From Aldehydirespirator sp965220485 (GTDB lineage Bacteria > Actinomycetota > Acidimicrobiia > Acidimicrobiales > Aldehydirespiratoraceae): DNA of 64,000 nucleotides. Shown one piece after another: positions 1 through 9,317 of the stretch; the stretch's first letter is position 1, and every line of letters begins with the position of its first letter. The notes beneath the pieces were generated by a model that saw only the letters and a list, made by a program, of their open reading frames with translations, searched no databases and had not been told where the DNA came from. Location of the stretch: the NCBI GenBank assembly GCA_965220485.1, contig OZ244832.1:248001-312000 (forward strand). Reading direction: 5' to 3'. A program made the position numbers and the translations under genes.

Positions 1-1013
1 TTGTTGAGGAGGTCGTTGATGAGTTCTGGTGCGGGTTGGGCGTCGGCGGTGTTGGCCGCGGTGACGGCGGTGGCGGTGACCAGTTCGGAGTCGGGGTCCA
101 CCGCGGTGTGGCCCTTGTAGCCGTCGAAGCGTCTCGCGGTGGTTTTGCGGCCGTGGCGGGCGTCGGGGTCCACAGTGGACAGGACCCGGTCAGCGGCCAC
201 GCGCCGAGCGATCATGAAACGCCCGCCGTCGTTTTGGCACAGGTCCTGGCCGGCCACCGCGGCCAGCAGCTCAGCGGCCTCGCCGAGCGCGCCGGCGAGC
301 TCGCGGCCCTCGAGCGCGGCGAGCACCGCGGCCGCGTCCGCGCCGAGGCGGTCCACCAGCTCCTGTCGGGCACCGGGGTCGTCCCAGTCGCAGCGGGGCC
401 CGGCGCCTGGGGCGTAGTCGCCGCGCAGCGCCGCGGCCACCCCCACCGCCGCGTCAGCGGCCGCGGCGAGCACCGCGCCGATCGCGCGGTAAAGCATCGT
501 CACGGTGTCCTGGGTCGCCACCGCGTCATATATCGGCACAGAGTCCAGCACCCGCCGCTGAGACAGCGCCCCCGCCCCACGGGCCGCGTCGAGCACCGCG
601 TCGAAGATCCGCCGCGGCTGCCCAGAGGCCGCCAGCCGGGCCCGCATCCCCACCAGCACCGTGTGGCAGAACCCCCCGCCGTCGACGCCGAGGCCCCCGC
701 ACGCGAACCGCCAGCGCAGATCGAACTCGAAAGCCGCGACCGCCTCACGATCAGACAACCCGAACCAGCGCTGCAGCACCATCACAGTGGCCACCACCCG
801 CGGCGGCACGCTGCGCCGCCCCCGCGAGCTGAACAGATCATCGAACATCCCGTCGGGGAACAACCGCCGCCCCTCGCGCTCCAGCACCGCGAACACCGAC
901 TCCGCCGCCAGCCGCTCACCCACGAACCCCGACCCCCTGAACAAATCAGCCTGACACGGCTCCTGACCCACCGTCACAGCACGAACCTCCCCGAGAGACC
1001 GAACAACACCCAT
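1..1013 (-). CDS. IS1182-family transposase, 3' end beyond window edge
   Basis: An open frame of 337 codons runs on the minus strand from an ATG at 1013 to the window edge without a stop. The N-terminal part (residues about 55-150) has the DUF772/InsH-like pattern of IS5/IS1182 transposases, with RVVATVMVLQRWFGLSDREA and LDSVPIYDAVATQDTV. Residues about 285-320 carry DPDARHGRKT and RFDGYKGHTAVDPDSE, typical of the DDE catalytic core of IS1182 enzymes. It should catalyse cut-and-paste movement of its own element. Its start lies about 50 bp inside the element end at 1064. The gene looks intact as far as it is visible. Confidence 0.88.
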   Translation of the reverse strand, partial: MGVVRSLGEVRAVTVGQEPCQADLFRGSGFVGERLAAESVFAVLEREGRRLFPDGMFDDLFSSRGRRSVPPRVVATVMVLQRWFGLSDREAVAAFEFDLRWRFACGGLGVDGGGFCHTVLVGMRARLAASGQPRRIFDAVLDAARGAGALSQRRVLDSVPIYDAVATQDTVTMLYRAIGAVLAAAADAAVGVAAALRGDYAPGAGPRCDWDDPGARQELVDRLGADAAAVLAALEGRELAGALGEAAELLAAVAGQDLCQNDGGRFMIARRVAADRVLSTVDPDARHGRKTTARRFDGYKGHTAVDPDSELVTATAVTAANTADAQPAPELINDLLN

Positions 1014-1068
1014 GCAATTCTACCGCACCAGCCAGCCCGAAACCCGCAGAAAAACACCAGCCACCTAG
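1..1068 (-). mobile_element. IS1182-like element, right-hand end (partial)
   Basis: Read from its outer end, the element begins GTGGCTGGTGTTTTTCTGCG at 1064 and is bordered by CTAG at 1065-1068. The same terminal ten bases plus CTAG form both ends of miniature element A at 19280-19386 and 62228-62334. This suggests the transposase encoded here recognises those ends. The other end lies outside the window, so the target duplication cannot be confirmed. Confidence 0.7.
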
Positions 1069-1171
1069 GAGACTGCTGAGTAAGTCACAAATTGCTAGTT
1101 TCGTGATCATAAAACCCCAGGTCAGAGGCTTGTGGGTTGGCCGAAATCGGTATTACTCAGCAGTCTCCTAG
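1065..1171 (+). mobile_element. Miniature inverted-repeat element B, copy 1 (107 bp)
   Basis: It is bordered by CTAG at 1065-1068 and 1168-1171, with inverted ends GAGACTGCTGAGTAA and TTACTCAGCAGTCTC. A second copy at 62331-62437, in the opposite orientation, differs at a single position. It has no coding capacity. The element sits between the IS1182-like end and a surface-protease gene that resumes in frame immediately after the right CTAG (CTA GCC GAA, Leu-Ala-Glu). It therefore appears to have inserted into that gene. Confidence 0.85.
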
Positions 1172-2737
1172 CCGAACAGGGAGTTCTCGCGGGCACCTTG
1201 TGCGAGAGCGGGTTTTGTCCCGACGACGCGATCGACCGCAAGACCATGGCGGTATGGGTCGTCCGGATGCTTGACGGCCAGGAGCCGGCGGCGGTGTCCG
1301 AGTCGAGGTTCAACGATGTGAGCTCTGACAGCTTCTACGCCCCGTTCATCGAGCGCACGTTCGCCCTCAAGGTAACGACGGGCTGCGGTGACGGCAGCGG
1401 GTTCTGCCCGGACAACCCCGTGACCCGGGGGCAGATGGCCGTGTTCTTGTCCCGCGCCTACGACCTGCCCGACGGTCCCGATCCCGGCTTCTCGGACGTT
1501 CCCGTCGACGCATGGTATGCCAGAGACGTAGCCAAACTCGTGGTTTCGGGCATCACCAAGGGATGTGGTGACGGCACGGGGTTCTGTCCCGACTGGGACA
1601 CGACCCGCGCCCAGATGGCCACGTTCCTGTGGCGGGCGATCGGTCTTGTCTCGCCTACGGAGTTGACGCCAGACGACGATGCGGACTGCAGCTTCTCCGA
1701 GTCGGGTCCCACCGTGGCGGCGTCGGTGGTCCAGGTGGTCGCCGGATACGGCGCCGGCACGGCCTTCTACATCGGCAATGACGAGTTCGTGACCGCGGCC
1801 CATGTCGTGCAGGGCGTCGGCACCGGAGATGTGACGCTGCGCAACGATGACAACGATCTCACCGCCCGGATCGTCGGCGCGGACTTCGCGACCGACATCG
1901 CGGTGCTGTCGGCCTCCGGCGCGGGACTCACCCCCCTGCTGTTCGGCTCGGTCAGCGAACTCGACCTGGGACACCCGCTCGGCGTCGTGGGCTACCCGGT
2001 CGGTGCGACTTCGGCCTCGCTCGTGACTGGGGTGCTGTCAAGGACCGAGGATGACCCCACGCTGGGGACGCTGGTGCAGACCGACGCCGCCATCAACCCC
2101 GGCAACAGCGGGGGGCCGGTTATCGACGAGTGCGGCCTTGTGCTCGGAATGGCGGTGCTGAAGCTGGTGGGCGAAGCCATCGAGGGCATCTCCTACGCCA
2201 TCTCGGCCGACACGCTCGTCGAGCGGCTCCCGGCCACCCGCGAGGCAGGGCCGTCCGTCGGGCCGCCGTCCGACGGCTCTCTTGAGGCGGGTCCGCGCAC
2301 CCAGTGGCACGCCTCGTCCGGCACCACCATCTCGGGCCCGTACATCGCGGCCAACGTACGTGAGTCGGCATCCAGCGCGCCGGTCTGGCTGCACTTGCAA
2401 AAACTGCTACCCCGAGAACCCGTCCCTCGGGCTCGACGTGAACTTCCAGATGCCCAGTCGAACGTTGGACTTCTCCGCTGGGGGCGTGACTGTCGAATAC
2501 CGGTTCGGCTCACAAGACGCGTCCGTGTCAGAGGCCTGGGAGCTGTTTCAAGGAGACGTAGGCACCACCGACGTGGTCTACGCAGACGACTCTCAACGCG
2601 CTGAGTTCGCGAGGCTGCTCCGGGCCGACGACTCCGACACACTCCAGGTTGAACTCGGTGACTCCATTTCCGTTCAGATGGACGTGACCGGCGCTGAGCA
2701 TTCGGCCCTCCCCGTGCTGGAGGCCTGCGGCTACTAG
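1168..2737 (+). pseudogene. SLH-domain trypsin-like surface protease, 5' truncated and frameshifted
   Basis: Three S-layer-homology-type segments (GFCPDDAIDRKTMAVWVVR, GFCPDNPVTRGQMAVFLSR and GFCPDWDTTRAQMATFLWR) are followed by an HtrA/trypsin-like domain. The triad is visible as His in TAAHVV, Asp in ADFATDIAVL and Ser in NPGNSGGPV. The product would be a cell-surface serine protease. Two lesions are seen. The 5' end is cut by miniature element B at a CTAG, so only part of the first SLH repeat remains. A frameshift lies in a five-A run at 2399-2403, after which the natural C-terminus (ending EACGY) continues one frame over to 2737. The homopolymer shift could be a sequencing error, but the 5' disruption cannot be explained that way. 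Confidence 0.8.
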
Positions 2738-2806
2738 AGACGAGGTCGGCGCAGCGACAGACTCGTACTGGGCTGCCGCGCAGCCCAGCGGCGGTATCTT
2801 GACTGC

Positions 2807-3322
2807 GTGAGCGCCGTCGACCTCGCTGCCGTGATCGTGACGATCGTCTGCCTGGCCACCGTGGTCGTGCTGACGGTGGCGGTGGTGTCGCTGGTGCGGA
2901 CCATGCGCGAGCTGCGCGACGTGGTCGACGACTTGCGGGACTCGGCGCTGCCCATGGTCGACGACCTCCGCTCCACCGTCACCAAGGCCGACGCCGAACT
3001 TCACCGGGTGGACCGGGTGATCGGGCGGGCCGAGCGCATCGCGGCCACCGCGGACCATGCCAGCCGCCTGACCTACCGGGCCTTCGCTCCGCCGCTGATC
3101 AAGGGTCTGTCCCTGGTGTCGGGCGCGGGCCAGGCCGGCCGGCGTCTGCGTGAGCGCCGCCGCCATCGCCGGTCCCTCGACCTGGCCGCGAACGACACCT
3201 CCGGCGCCACCGAAGCGATCCCGACCACGGCGGAAGTCGCAGCCTCCCGCCGTCCCGACACGGCCGGGCCTGGAGAGTCCCCCAGCACCGACCGGACTCG
3301 GACCAGGAGGCGGCGGCGATGA
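2807..3322 (+). CDS. DUF948-like membrane protein with coiled coil
   Basis: The GTG-started protein has 171 residues. It has one hydrophobic N-terminal helix (residues about 4-30) followed by a helical, charged region (ELRDVVDDLRDSALP and on) typical of DUF948 proteins, and an arginine-rich C-terminus ending in RRRRR. It is probably membrane-anchored; the function is unknown. Its stop overlaps the next gene by 4 nt, and that gene in turn overlaps alaS, so the three are likely cotranscribed. Confidence 0.7.
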   Translation: MSAVDLAAVIVTIVCLATVVVLTVAVVSLVRTMRELRDVVDDLRDSALPMVDDLRSTVTKADAELHRVDRVIGRAERIAATADHASRLTYRAFAPPLIKGLSLVSGAGQAGRRLRERRRHRRSLDLAANDTSGATEAIPTTAEVAASRRPDTAGPGESPSTDRTRTRRRRR

Positions 3323-3657
3323 GGCGGATGTGGTGGCTGGGAGCGGGATACGTGGCCGGTCTCGGCACCGCGGCCTGGCTACGCAGCAAGGCCCGTGAGG
3401 CCGCGGAGCGCTACGCGCCCGCCAACGTGCGCAACGTGGTGGCCGAGCGGTCCCAAGAGGCCGCCAACCGGGCTCGCGAAACCGCAGTCGACGGCGCCAA
3501 GAACCTCGGGCGTGAGGCTCGCCGCATCGCCGACGATGTCCGTCAAGCGGTCGTCGAAGGACGTGAGGCCATGCGCCGCGCCGAGTCCGAGCTCGTCGGT
3601 GAGGACGAACCGCTCTCCAACGACGAGCGGTCCACGACCGGGACCGACGCGCCATGA
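3319..3657 (+). CDS. Small membrane-anchored helical protein upstream of alaS
   Basis: The product has 112 residues. A short N-terminal hydrophobic stretch (WWLGAGYVAGLGTAAWL) is followed by an amphipathic, Ala/Arg/Glu-rich helix resembling apolipoprotein or YtxH-type proteins. Start and stop overlap both neighbours by 4 nt (ATGA), consistent with translational coupling to alaS. No catalytic motif is visible. The function is unknown, and the pairing with a DUF948 protein before alaS is taken from context only. Confidence 0.65.
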   Translation: MRRMWWLGAGYVAGLGTAAWLRSKAREAAERYAPANVRNVVAERSQEAANRARETAVDGAKNLGREARRIADDVRQAVVEGREAMRRAESELVGEDEPLSNDERSTTGTDAP

Positions 3658-6230
3658 AGTCGATGACCGCGGCCGAGGTCCGCAAGGCCTTCGTCGACTT
3701 CTTCGTAGAGCGGGGCCACACTCACCATCCCTCGGCCAGCCTGATCCCCCATGACCCGACCCTGCTGTTCACGGTGGCGGGAATGGTTCCGTTCAAGAGC
3801 TACTTCACCGGAGAGCAGCAGGCCCCGTTCTCGCGGGCCGTCACCGTGCAGAAGTGCGTGCGGGCCGGCGGCAAGCACAACGACCTCGACGAGATCGGAC
3901 GCACCTCCAGGCACCTCACCTTCTTCGAGATGCTCGGCAACTTCAGCTTCGGCGACTACTTCAAGTCCGACGCCTGCGCCTGGGCCTGGGAGTTCGTCAC
4001 CGGCGTGATCGGCCTCGACCCCGAGCGGCTGTGGGTGACGGTGCACCTCAGCGACGACGAGGCCGAGGCCATCTGGCGCGACGAGGTCGGCGTGGCCGCC
4101 GCTCGTATCCAGCGCCTCGGCGAGGACAACTACTGGCGCATGGCCGACGTGGGACCGTGCGGCCCGTGCTCGGAGATCTTCTGGGACAAGGGGTCGGAGT
4201 ACGGGCCCGGCGGAGGCCCAGCCCACGGCGGCGAGGAGCGCTTCGTCGAGGTCTGGAACCTGGTGTTCATGCAGTTCGAGAGCACCCCCGGCGGCGAGGA
4301 GGTCCCGCTGCCCAAGCCCTCGATCGACACCGGGCTGGGCCTCGAACGCACCGTGGCCGTGCTGCAGGGGGTGGACTCGGTGTGGGAGACCGACGAGTTC
4401 GTGGCCCTGCTCGACGCGGCCCAGCGCCTCTCCGGCGCCAAGTTGGGCGAGTCCGAGGCCAGCGACGTGTCGCTTCGCATCCTTGCCGACCACGCCCGGT
4501 CCACGTCGCTGCTGGTCAGCGACGGGGTGTTCCCCTCCAACGAGGACCGCGGCTACGTGCTGCGGCGCATCATCCGCCGAGCGGTTCGCCACGCCTATCT
4601 GCTGGGTGTGGAGGTACCCGTCATGGGGGGCATGGTCGACGCCGTCGTGGAGGTGATGGGGGAGGCCTACCCGGACCTGGCCCGCAACCACGGCTATGTC
4701 CGCGACGTGATCGACCGCGAGGAGCAGAGGTTCCGCCAGACGCTGCGCACCGGCCAGGCCATCCTAGACGGGCGAATGGCCGGGCTCGCTGCTGGCGAGC
4801 CGATCGACGGCGATGTCGCCTTCCTGTTGCACGACACCTACGGCTTCCCCCTCGAGGTCACCGTCGAGATCGCGGCCGAACGGGGCGTGGAAGTGGACAC
4901 GGAGGGCTTCGCGGCGGCCATGTCGAAGCAGCAGGCGCGGGCCCGCAGCGCCCGCTCGGTGGCCGCCGCCGATGACGTGGCCCCCTTCGTGGCGCTCCTG
5001 GGGGCCGCGGGCCCCACCGAGTTCACCGGCCGGGCCGAGCTGAGGACCGTGGGCCGTGTCCTGTACGCCGCGGACGGCCGGGTCGTGCTGGACCGCACCC
5101 CGTTCTACGCCGAGAGCGGCGGGCAGATCGGAGACACCGGCGAGATCTCATGCGAGGCGACCGGGGCGCGCCTGCGGGTGACCGACACCGTCTACGGGGT
5201 GCCCGACCTGCACGTCCACGTCGTCGAGCCGGTCGACGGGGAGCTGCGGGTCGGCGACGAGGTCACCGCGGTGGTGGACGCCGAGCGTCGGGCCGCTATC
5301 CGCCGCAACCACACGGCCACCCACATCCTGCACTGGGCGCTGCGGGAGATCTTGGGCGAGCACGTCAAGCAGCAGGGATCCTGGGTCGGCCCCGACCGGC
5401 TGCGTTTCGACTTCAGCCACTACGAGGCCCTCACCCGCTCCCAGATCACCGAGGTGGAGGATCTCGTCAACTCTGAGGTGCTCGACAACGGGTCGTGCCG
5501 CCACTATGAGACCACCCTCGACCACGCTCAGCAGATAGGCGCCGTCGCCTTCTTCGGCGAGAAGTACAGCGACTTGGTGCGGGTGCTCGAGGCCGGTCGC
5601 CACTCGGTGGAACTCTGCGGCGGCACCCATGTGCGAGCTTTGGGCGACATCGGTGCCTTCCACATCACCTCCGAAGCGTCGATCGGTGCCAACATGCGCC
5701 GATTGGAGGCCACAACCGGTCATGACACGCTCGCGTTGCTGCGCAGCCAGCAGTTGCTGATCGACGATGTGGCCCGGTCGCTGGGAGTGCCCGCGGCCGA
5801 GTTGGCCGGCGGGGTGGCCAAGCGCCAGAGCGAGACGAAGTCTCTGCGGGACGAGGTGGCCGAGTTGAGGCGCCGGGTGGCATTGGGGCGGGCGCCGGAG
5901 CTTGCCGCGGCGGCGGTTGACGGCGTGGTGGTGGCCCGGGTGGATGACGTGGGCCGCGACGGCCTGCGCGACCTGGCGGTGTCGATACGCGACATCGACG
6001 GGGTGAAAGCCGTCGTGCTCGGCACCGCGCTCGATTCGGGAGGAGCGGCGCTGGCCGCGGCAGCAACCGCGGGCGATGGATTTCATGCCGGTGACCTGAT
6101 TGCCCAAGCCAAGAAGATGATCGGCGGTGGGGGGAGGTCGGCGGCCGATCTGTGCGTGGCCGGGGGCAGGGACGCTGACCGTCTCGACGAGGCCCTCGAC
6201 CTAACGCGCGCCGCGGCCGGAATCGACTGA
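3654..6230 (+). CDS. alaS: Alanine--tRNA ligase
   Basis: The 858-residue cytosolic class II synthetase charges tRNA-Ala. The N-terminal catalytic domain shows HHPSASLIPHDPTLLFT, the zinc/editing domain has NHTATHILH near residue 551, and CGGTHVRALGDIG near residue 655 supplies the remaining metal ligands. A C-Ala-type dimerisation tail follows. The length is close to the usual value of about 875. It starts at an ATG overlapping the upstream stop by 4 nt and is followed within a few bases by ruvX, so a multi-gene operon running to aroE is likely. Confidence 0.97.
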   Translation: MKSMTAAEVRKAFVDFFVERGHTHHPSASLIPHDPTLLFTVAGMVPFKSYFTGEQQAPFSRAVTVQKCVRAGGKHNDLDEIGRTSRHLTFFEMLGNFSFGDYFKSDACAWAWEFVTGVIGLDPERLWVTVHLSDDEAEAIWRDEVGVAAARIQRLGEDNYWRMADVGPCGPCSEIFWDKGSEYGPGGGPAHGGEERFVEVWNLVFMQFESTPGGEEVPLPKPSIDTGLGLERTVAVLQGVDSVWETDEFVALLDAAQRLSGAKLGESEASDVSLRILADHARSTSLLVSDGVFPSNEDRGYVLRRIIRRAVRHAYLLGVEVPVMGGMVDAVVEVMGEAYPDLARNHGYVRDVIDREEQRFRQTLRTGQAILDGRMAGLAAGEPIDGDVAFLLHDTYGFPLEVTVEIAAERGVEVDTEGFAAAMSKQQARARSARSVAAADDVAPFVALLGAAGPTEFTGRAELRTVGRVLYAADGRVVLDRTPFYAESGGQIGDTGEISCEATGARLRVTDTVYGVPDLHVHVVEPVDGELRVGDEVTAVVDAERRAAIRRNHTATHILHWALREILGEHVKQQGSWVGPDRLRFDFSHYEALTRSQITEVEDLVNSEVLDNGSCRHYETTLDHAQQIGAVAFFGEKYSDLVRVLEAGRHSVELCGGTHVRALGDIGAFHITSEASIGANMRRLEATTGHDTLALLRSQQLLIDDVARSLGVPAAELAGGVAKRQSETKSLRDEVAELRRRVALGRAPELAAAAVDGVVVARVDDVGRDGLRDLAVSIRDIDGVKAVVLGTALDSGGAALAAAATAGDGFHAGDLIAQAKKMIGGGGRSAADLCVAGGRDADRLDEALDLTRAAAGID

Positions 6231-6235
6231 GTGAG

Positions 6236-6658
6236 GTGCGAGCCCTGGGGCTCGATCTGGGAGAGCGCCGGGTCGGTGTGGCCGTGTGCGACTCTGCCGG
6301 AACGGTGGCGACTCCCGTCGAGACGCTCGTTCGCACCGGCGACCCCGAACGCGATGTACAGGCCATCGCCGATCAGGTGCGTGAGTGGCAGGCCGAGATC
6401 GTGGTGGTCGGGCTGCCGATCTCGCTCGACGGTTCCGAGGGTCCGGCGGCCCGGGCCGCACGGGCGGAGATTGCCCGTCTCGGGAGGCTGCTGAGCGTGC
6501 CCGTCGTTTCCTACGATGAGCGGCTGACGACGGTGATCGCAGAACGGAGCCTGATGGAGCAGCAGATGAAGGCACCGCAAAGACGCGGCGTTGTCGATCA
6601 GGTGGCGGCCGCGGTGACGCTCCAGTCCTGGCTCGACGCGGGCATGCCCCGTGACTGA
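6236..6658 (+). CDS. ruvX: Putative pre-16S rRNA nuclease YqgF/RuvX
   Basis: The 140-residue RNase H-fold protein is predicted to mature the 16S rRNA 5' end. It shows the family motifs LGLDLGERRVGVAV at the N-terminus, VVGLPISLDG in the middle and YDERLTTVIAE, with the C-terminal VDQVAAAVTLQSWLD. The chosen GTG at 6236 places LGLDLG at the usual distance; a GTG at 6231 is in another frame. It lies between alaS and mltG, a common actinobacterial arrangement. Confidence 0.93.
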   Translation: MRALGLDLGERRVGVAVCDSAGTVATPVETLVRTGDPERDVQAIADQVREWQAEIVVVGLPISLDGSEGPAARAARAEIARLGRLLSVPVVSYDERLTTVIAERSLMEQQMKAPQRRGVVDQVAAAVTLQSWLDAGMPRD

Positions 6659-8315
6659 CCGCGGTGCGGGTCGCCGCCCGTCGAGGCTGTCGAATTTCAT
6701 CACGGGACGCCCCGACAGCGATGCCGACCCAGCCGCAAAGACCCCTCCGCCGGATGCACCGCCGGGGGGTGTTGCGCCGCGGGTGCAGCACCGCACCGCC
6801 CACTCAACGACCGCCCCTCCGCCGGATGCACCGCCGGGGGGTGTTGCGCCTCCCCCCGGGCGAGTGGTGCCGCCCCGGCGTGCTCCCCGTGGTGCCACAC
6901 CGCCAGAGGCCCGGCCTGCTCCGCGCGGCGCGAGACCGCCTAAGCCTCGGCGTGCTCCTCGGAGCTCGGCCCCGCCCATGCCTATTCCTGATCGCCGGGC
7001 TCGACGGACCGCGGACCGGGCCGAACGTGCCTACCAGCGGGCCGCACACAAAGCCTCCCGTCGCGACGAGCAGCGTGCCATTGCGGCCCGCGGCGGCTGG
7101 TCGACGGTCGACCGGGGTGCAATGGTCGTGGTGGAGGAGGAGCTCGGCGATGACCCTCTCGTCGATCCCGTCTACGACGCCGACGACCGCAACTGGGTGC
7201 GCTATCGGCCCTTCTGGGGCGGGTTCATCCGCTTGATGGTGCTGGCCGTGGTGGTGGTGCTGGCTATTGGGTGGGCCCGAGGCCGCATCTACGGCTGGGT
7301 GGACGCTCAGATCACGCCGGAGGGACTGCCGGGCGACGCGGTCGAGCTGGCCGTTCCCCAGGGAGCGTCCGTCAACGAGATCGCCGGCGAACTCCAGAGC
7401 GCGGGAGTCATCTCCAACGCCACCGTCTTCCGCTACTGGCTGCGCTGTGACCGCGAGCTGACCGTCACGGGGTTCCTCGGATGCGACTCGGTAGTCGCGG
7501 TCGAAGCCGGCGACTACATCCTCTACGAGAACATGGACTTCGAGTCCGTGCGTACCGTGTTCGAGGCCGGGCCGCTGCCCGAGGTGTTCGAGCTGGTAAG
7601 CATCCCCGAGGGACTGCGCTGGAGCCAGATGGTGCCCCGCCTGATAGAGGAGAACCCCGCCTTCGAGCGGGACGGCCTGGAAGCGGCCTACGTCTCTGTG
7701 GTGCGCGAAGCGTCGTACCTGCCCGACAATGCGGCGGTCAGAAGTCTCGAAGGGATGCTCTTCCCGGCCACCTACGACATCAACGCCGACGACCTGGCCG
7801 ATGAGTACGGCTTCCTGTTGCGCCTCTCCGACGAGTTCGACCGCCGTTTCGCCCGCCTGTTGCAGGATCCTGGTCTCCACCCCGACATCGTCGAGTTGGG
7901 TCTGGTCCCCTATGACGTGATCACCGTGGCCAGTCTCATCGAGGAGGAGGCCCTGGTGCTCCAGGACCGGGCCAAGATCGCCCGGGTGATCTACAACCGG
8001 CTGGCCGAGGGCATGCGCCTCGACATCGATGCCACCGCTTGCTACGCCGCGGCCAAGTCGTGTGCCGACCTCACCTCCGCCGACATCCGTCGGGAGTCGC
8101 CTTGGAACACTCGAGTGGTGACCGGGCTGCCGCCCACCCCGATATCGGCGCCGGGCGAGGCGTCGCTGAAGGCCGCGCTGCAGCCCACCGATGGCGACTG
8201 GCTGTTCTACGCCCGCACCGATGAGGGGGGAGTGCGGGGCGCCCACCACTTCCACCGCACGCTGGAGGAGCACGAGGCGCAGGTCGCCGTCTGCCGCCAG
8301 CTCGGATACTGCTGA
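6651..8315 (+). CDS. mltG: Endolytic murein transglycosylase MltG (YceG-like)
   Basis: The 554-residue protein cleaves nascent glycan strands at the cytoplasmic membrane. A long disordered, proline-rich cytoplasmic region (residues 1-185) contains two copies of PPPDAPPGGVAP. One transmembrane helix lies near residues 192-212. The YceG domain follows, with the catalytic Glu in ASLIEEEAL near residue 431 and the conserved TGLPPTPISAPGEASLKAA. The GTG start overlaps ruvX by 8 nt. The stop shares a base with the aroE start. Confidence 0.93.
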   Translation: MTDRGAGRRPSRLSNFITGRPDSDADPAAKTPPPDAPPGGVAPRVQHRTAHSTTAPPPDAPPGGVAPPPGRVVPPRRAPRGATPPEARPAPRGARPPKPRRAPRSSAPPMPIPDRRARRTADRAERAYQRAAHKASRRDEQRAIAARGGWSTVDRGAMVVVEEELGDDPLVDPVYDADDRNWVRYRPFWGGFIRLMVLAVVVVLAIGWARGRIYGWVDAQITPEGLPGDAVELAVPQGASVNEIAGELQSAGVISNATVFRYWLRCDRELTVTGFLGCDSVVAVEAGDYILYENMDFESVRTVFEAGPLPEVFELVSIPEGLRWSQMVPRLIEENPAFERDGLEAAYVSVVREASYLPDNAAVRSLEGMLFPATYDINADDLADEYGFLLRLSDEFDRRFARLLQDPGLHPDIVELGLVPYDVITVASLIEEEALVLQDRAKIARVIYNRLAEGMRLDIDATACYAAAKSCADLTSADIRRESPWNTRVVTGLPPTPISAPGEASLKAALQPTDGDWLFYARTDEGGVRGAHHFHRTLEEHEAQVAVCRQLGYC

Positions 8316-9154
8316 TGCCTCCACGGCCCAGCCCGCGGGTGGCGGCTGTGATCGGCGACCCGGTGCGCCACTCGCGCTCTCCCGCCATCCACAATGCTGC
8401 GTTCGCGGCGGCCGACGTCGACTGGGTGTTCACCGCGTTCGAGGTGCCCGAAGGGGGCGGCGCCGCTGCGCTGGAGGCGATGCGGGTGCTGCGCCTGGCC
8501 GGGCTGTCGGTCACCATGCCGCTCAAGGCCGAGGTGGCCGAGGCCGCGGATGTGTGTGACGACGAGGTGGAGGTCTTGGGCGCGGCCAACTGCATCGTGC
8601 CCCTGGGCGACGGACGGCTGCGCGCCAAGAACACCGACGCCGCCGGCTTCGTGTCCGGACTGAAGGCTGATGCGGGCGCGTCGCCGGAGGGCTCGCGGGT
8701 GGCGTTGATCGGCGGAGGCGGAGCCGCCCGCGCGGTGGCCTGGGGGTTGGCTGCGGCGGGTGCAGCCGACGTGGCCGTGATCAACCGCACACCAGCCAAG
8801 GCACAAGTGGTGGCGGACATCGCAAGTACAGCCGGCCAGACGGCATCGGGCCGCGTGGGGACGCTGGACGACATCACCGAGGCTGACATCGTCGTGAACG
8901 CCACCTCGGTGGGCATGGGAGCGGACTCTTCCATGCCCTGCGACCCGAACCTGCTGCATCCCGGCCAAATCGCCGTGGATCTGGTGTACGAGCCATTGGA
9001 GACGGTCTGGCTGGCCGCGCTGCGGGTGCGGGGCGTGGAGGCTCACAACGGCCTGTCGATGCTGGCGTACCAGGCTGCGGCGGCCTTCGAGCTGTGGACC
9101 GGCATCGAGCCACCGGTTGACGCGATGCGCCAGGCCGCGGTCGCGGGCAGCTGA
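8315..9154 (+). CDS. aroE: Shikimate 5-dehydrogenase
   Basis: The 279-residue enzyme reduces 3-dehydroshikimate with NADPH. The substrate-binding SRSPAIHNAAF, the catalytic Lys in TMPLKAEV and Asp in NTDAAGF are present. They are followed by the nucleotide-binding GGGGAARA and the NRTPAKA specificity loop. The start uses the A of the mltG stop (TGATG), implying translational coupling. A second shikimate gene, aroB, lies at 12.6 kb. Confidence 0.95.
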   Translation: MPPRPSPRVAAVIGDPVRHSRSPAIHNAAFAAADVDWVFTAFEVPEGGGAAALEAMRVLRLAGLSVTMPLKAEVAEAADVCDDEVEVLGAANCIVPLGDGRLRAKNTDAAGFVSGLKADAGASPEGSRVALIGGGGAARAVAWGLAAAGAADVAVINRTPAKAQVVADIASTAGQTASGRVGTLDDITEADIVVNATSVGMGADSSMPCDPNLLHPGQIAVDLVYEPLETVWLAALRVRGVEAHNGLSMLAYQAAAAFELWTGIEPPVDAMRQAAVAGS

Positions 9155-9317
9155 ATGCCAGCGGGCGTCGTGCTCCGGGTCCCTGCCGTCGCAGACCGCT
9201 GGGGGTCACGGCAATGGTGGCGGGCCGGCTGTCCGTGGTCGGTGCCCGGCTACGACGGCGGCGACCCGATCAGCGGGTGGTGGTGATCGTGGCGCATCGG
9301 CTCCCGGTTGTCGGCGG

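Noticed and set aside
36..1079. Long plus-strand open frame of 347 codons at the left edge
   Set aside because: It is the antisense of the IS1182-type transposase; its Arg/His/Pro-rich text has no family character.
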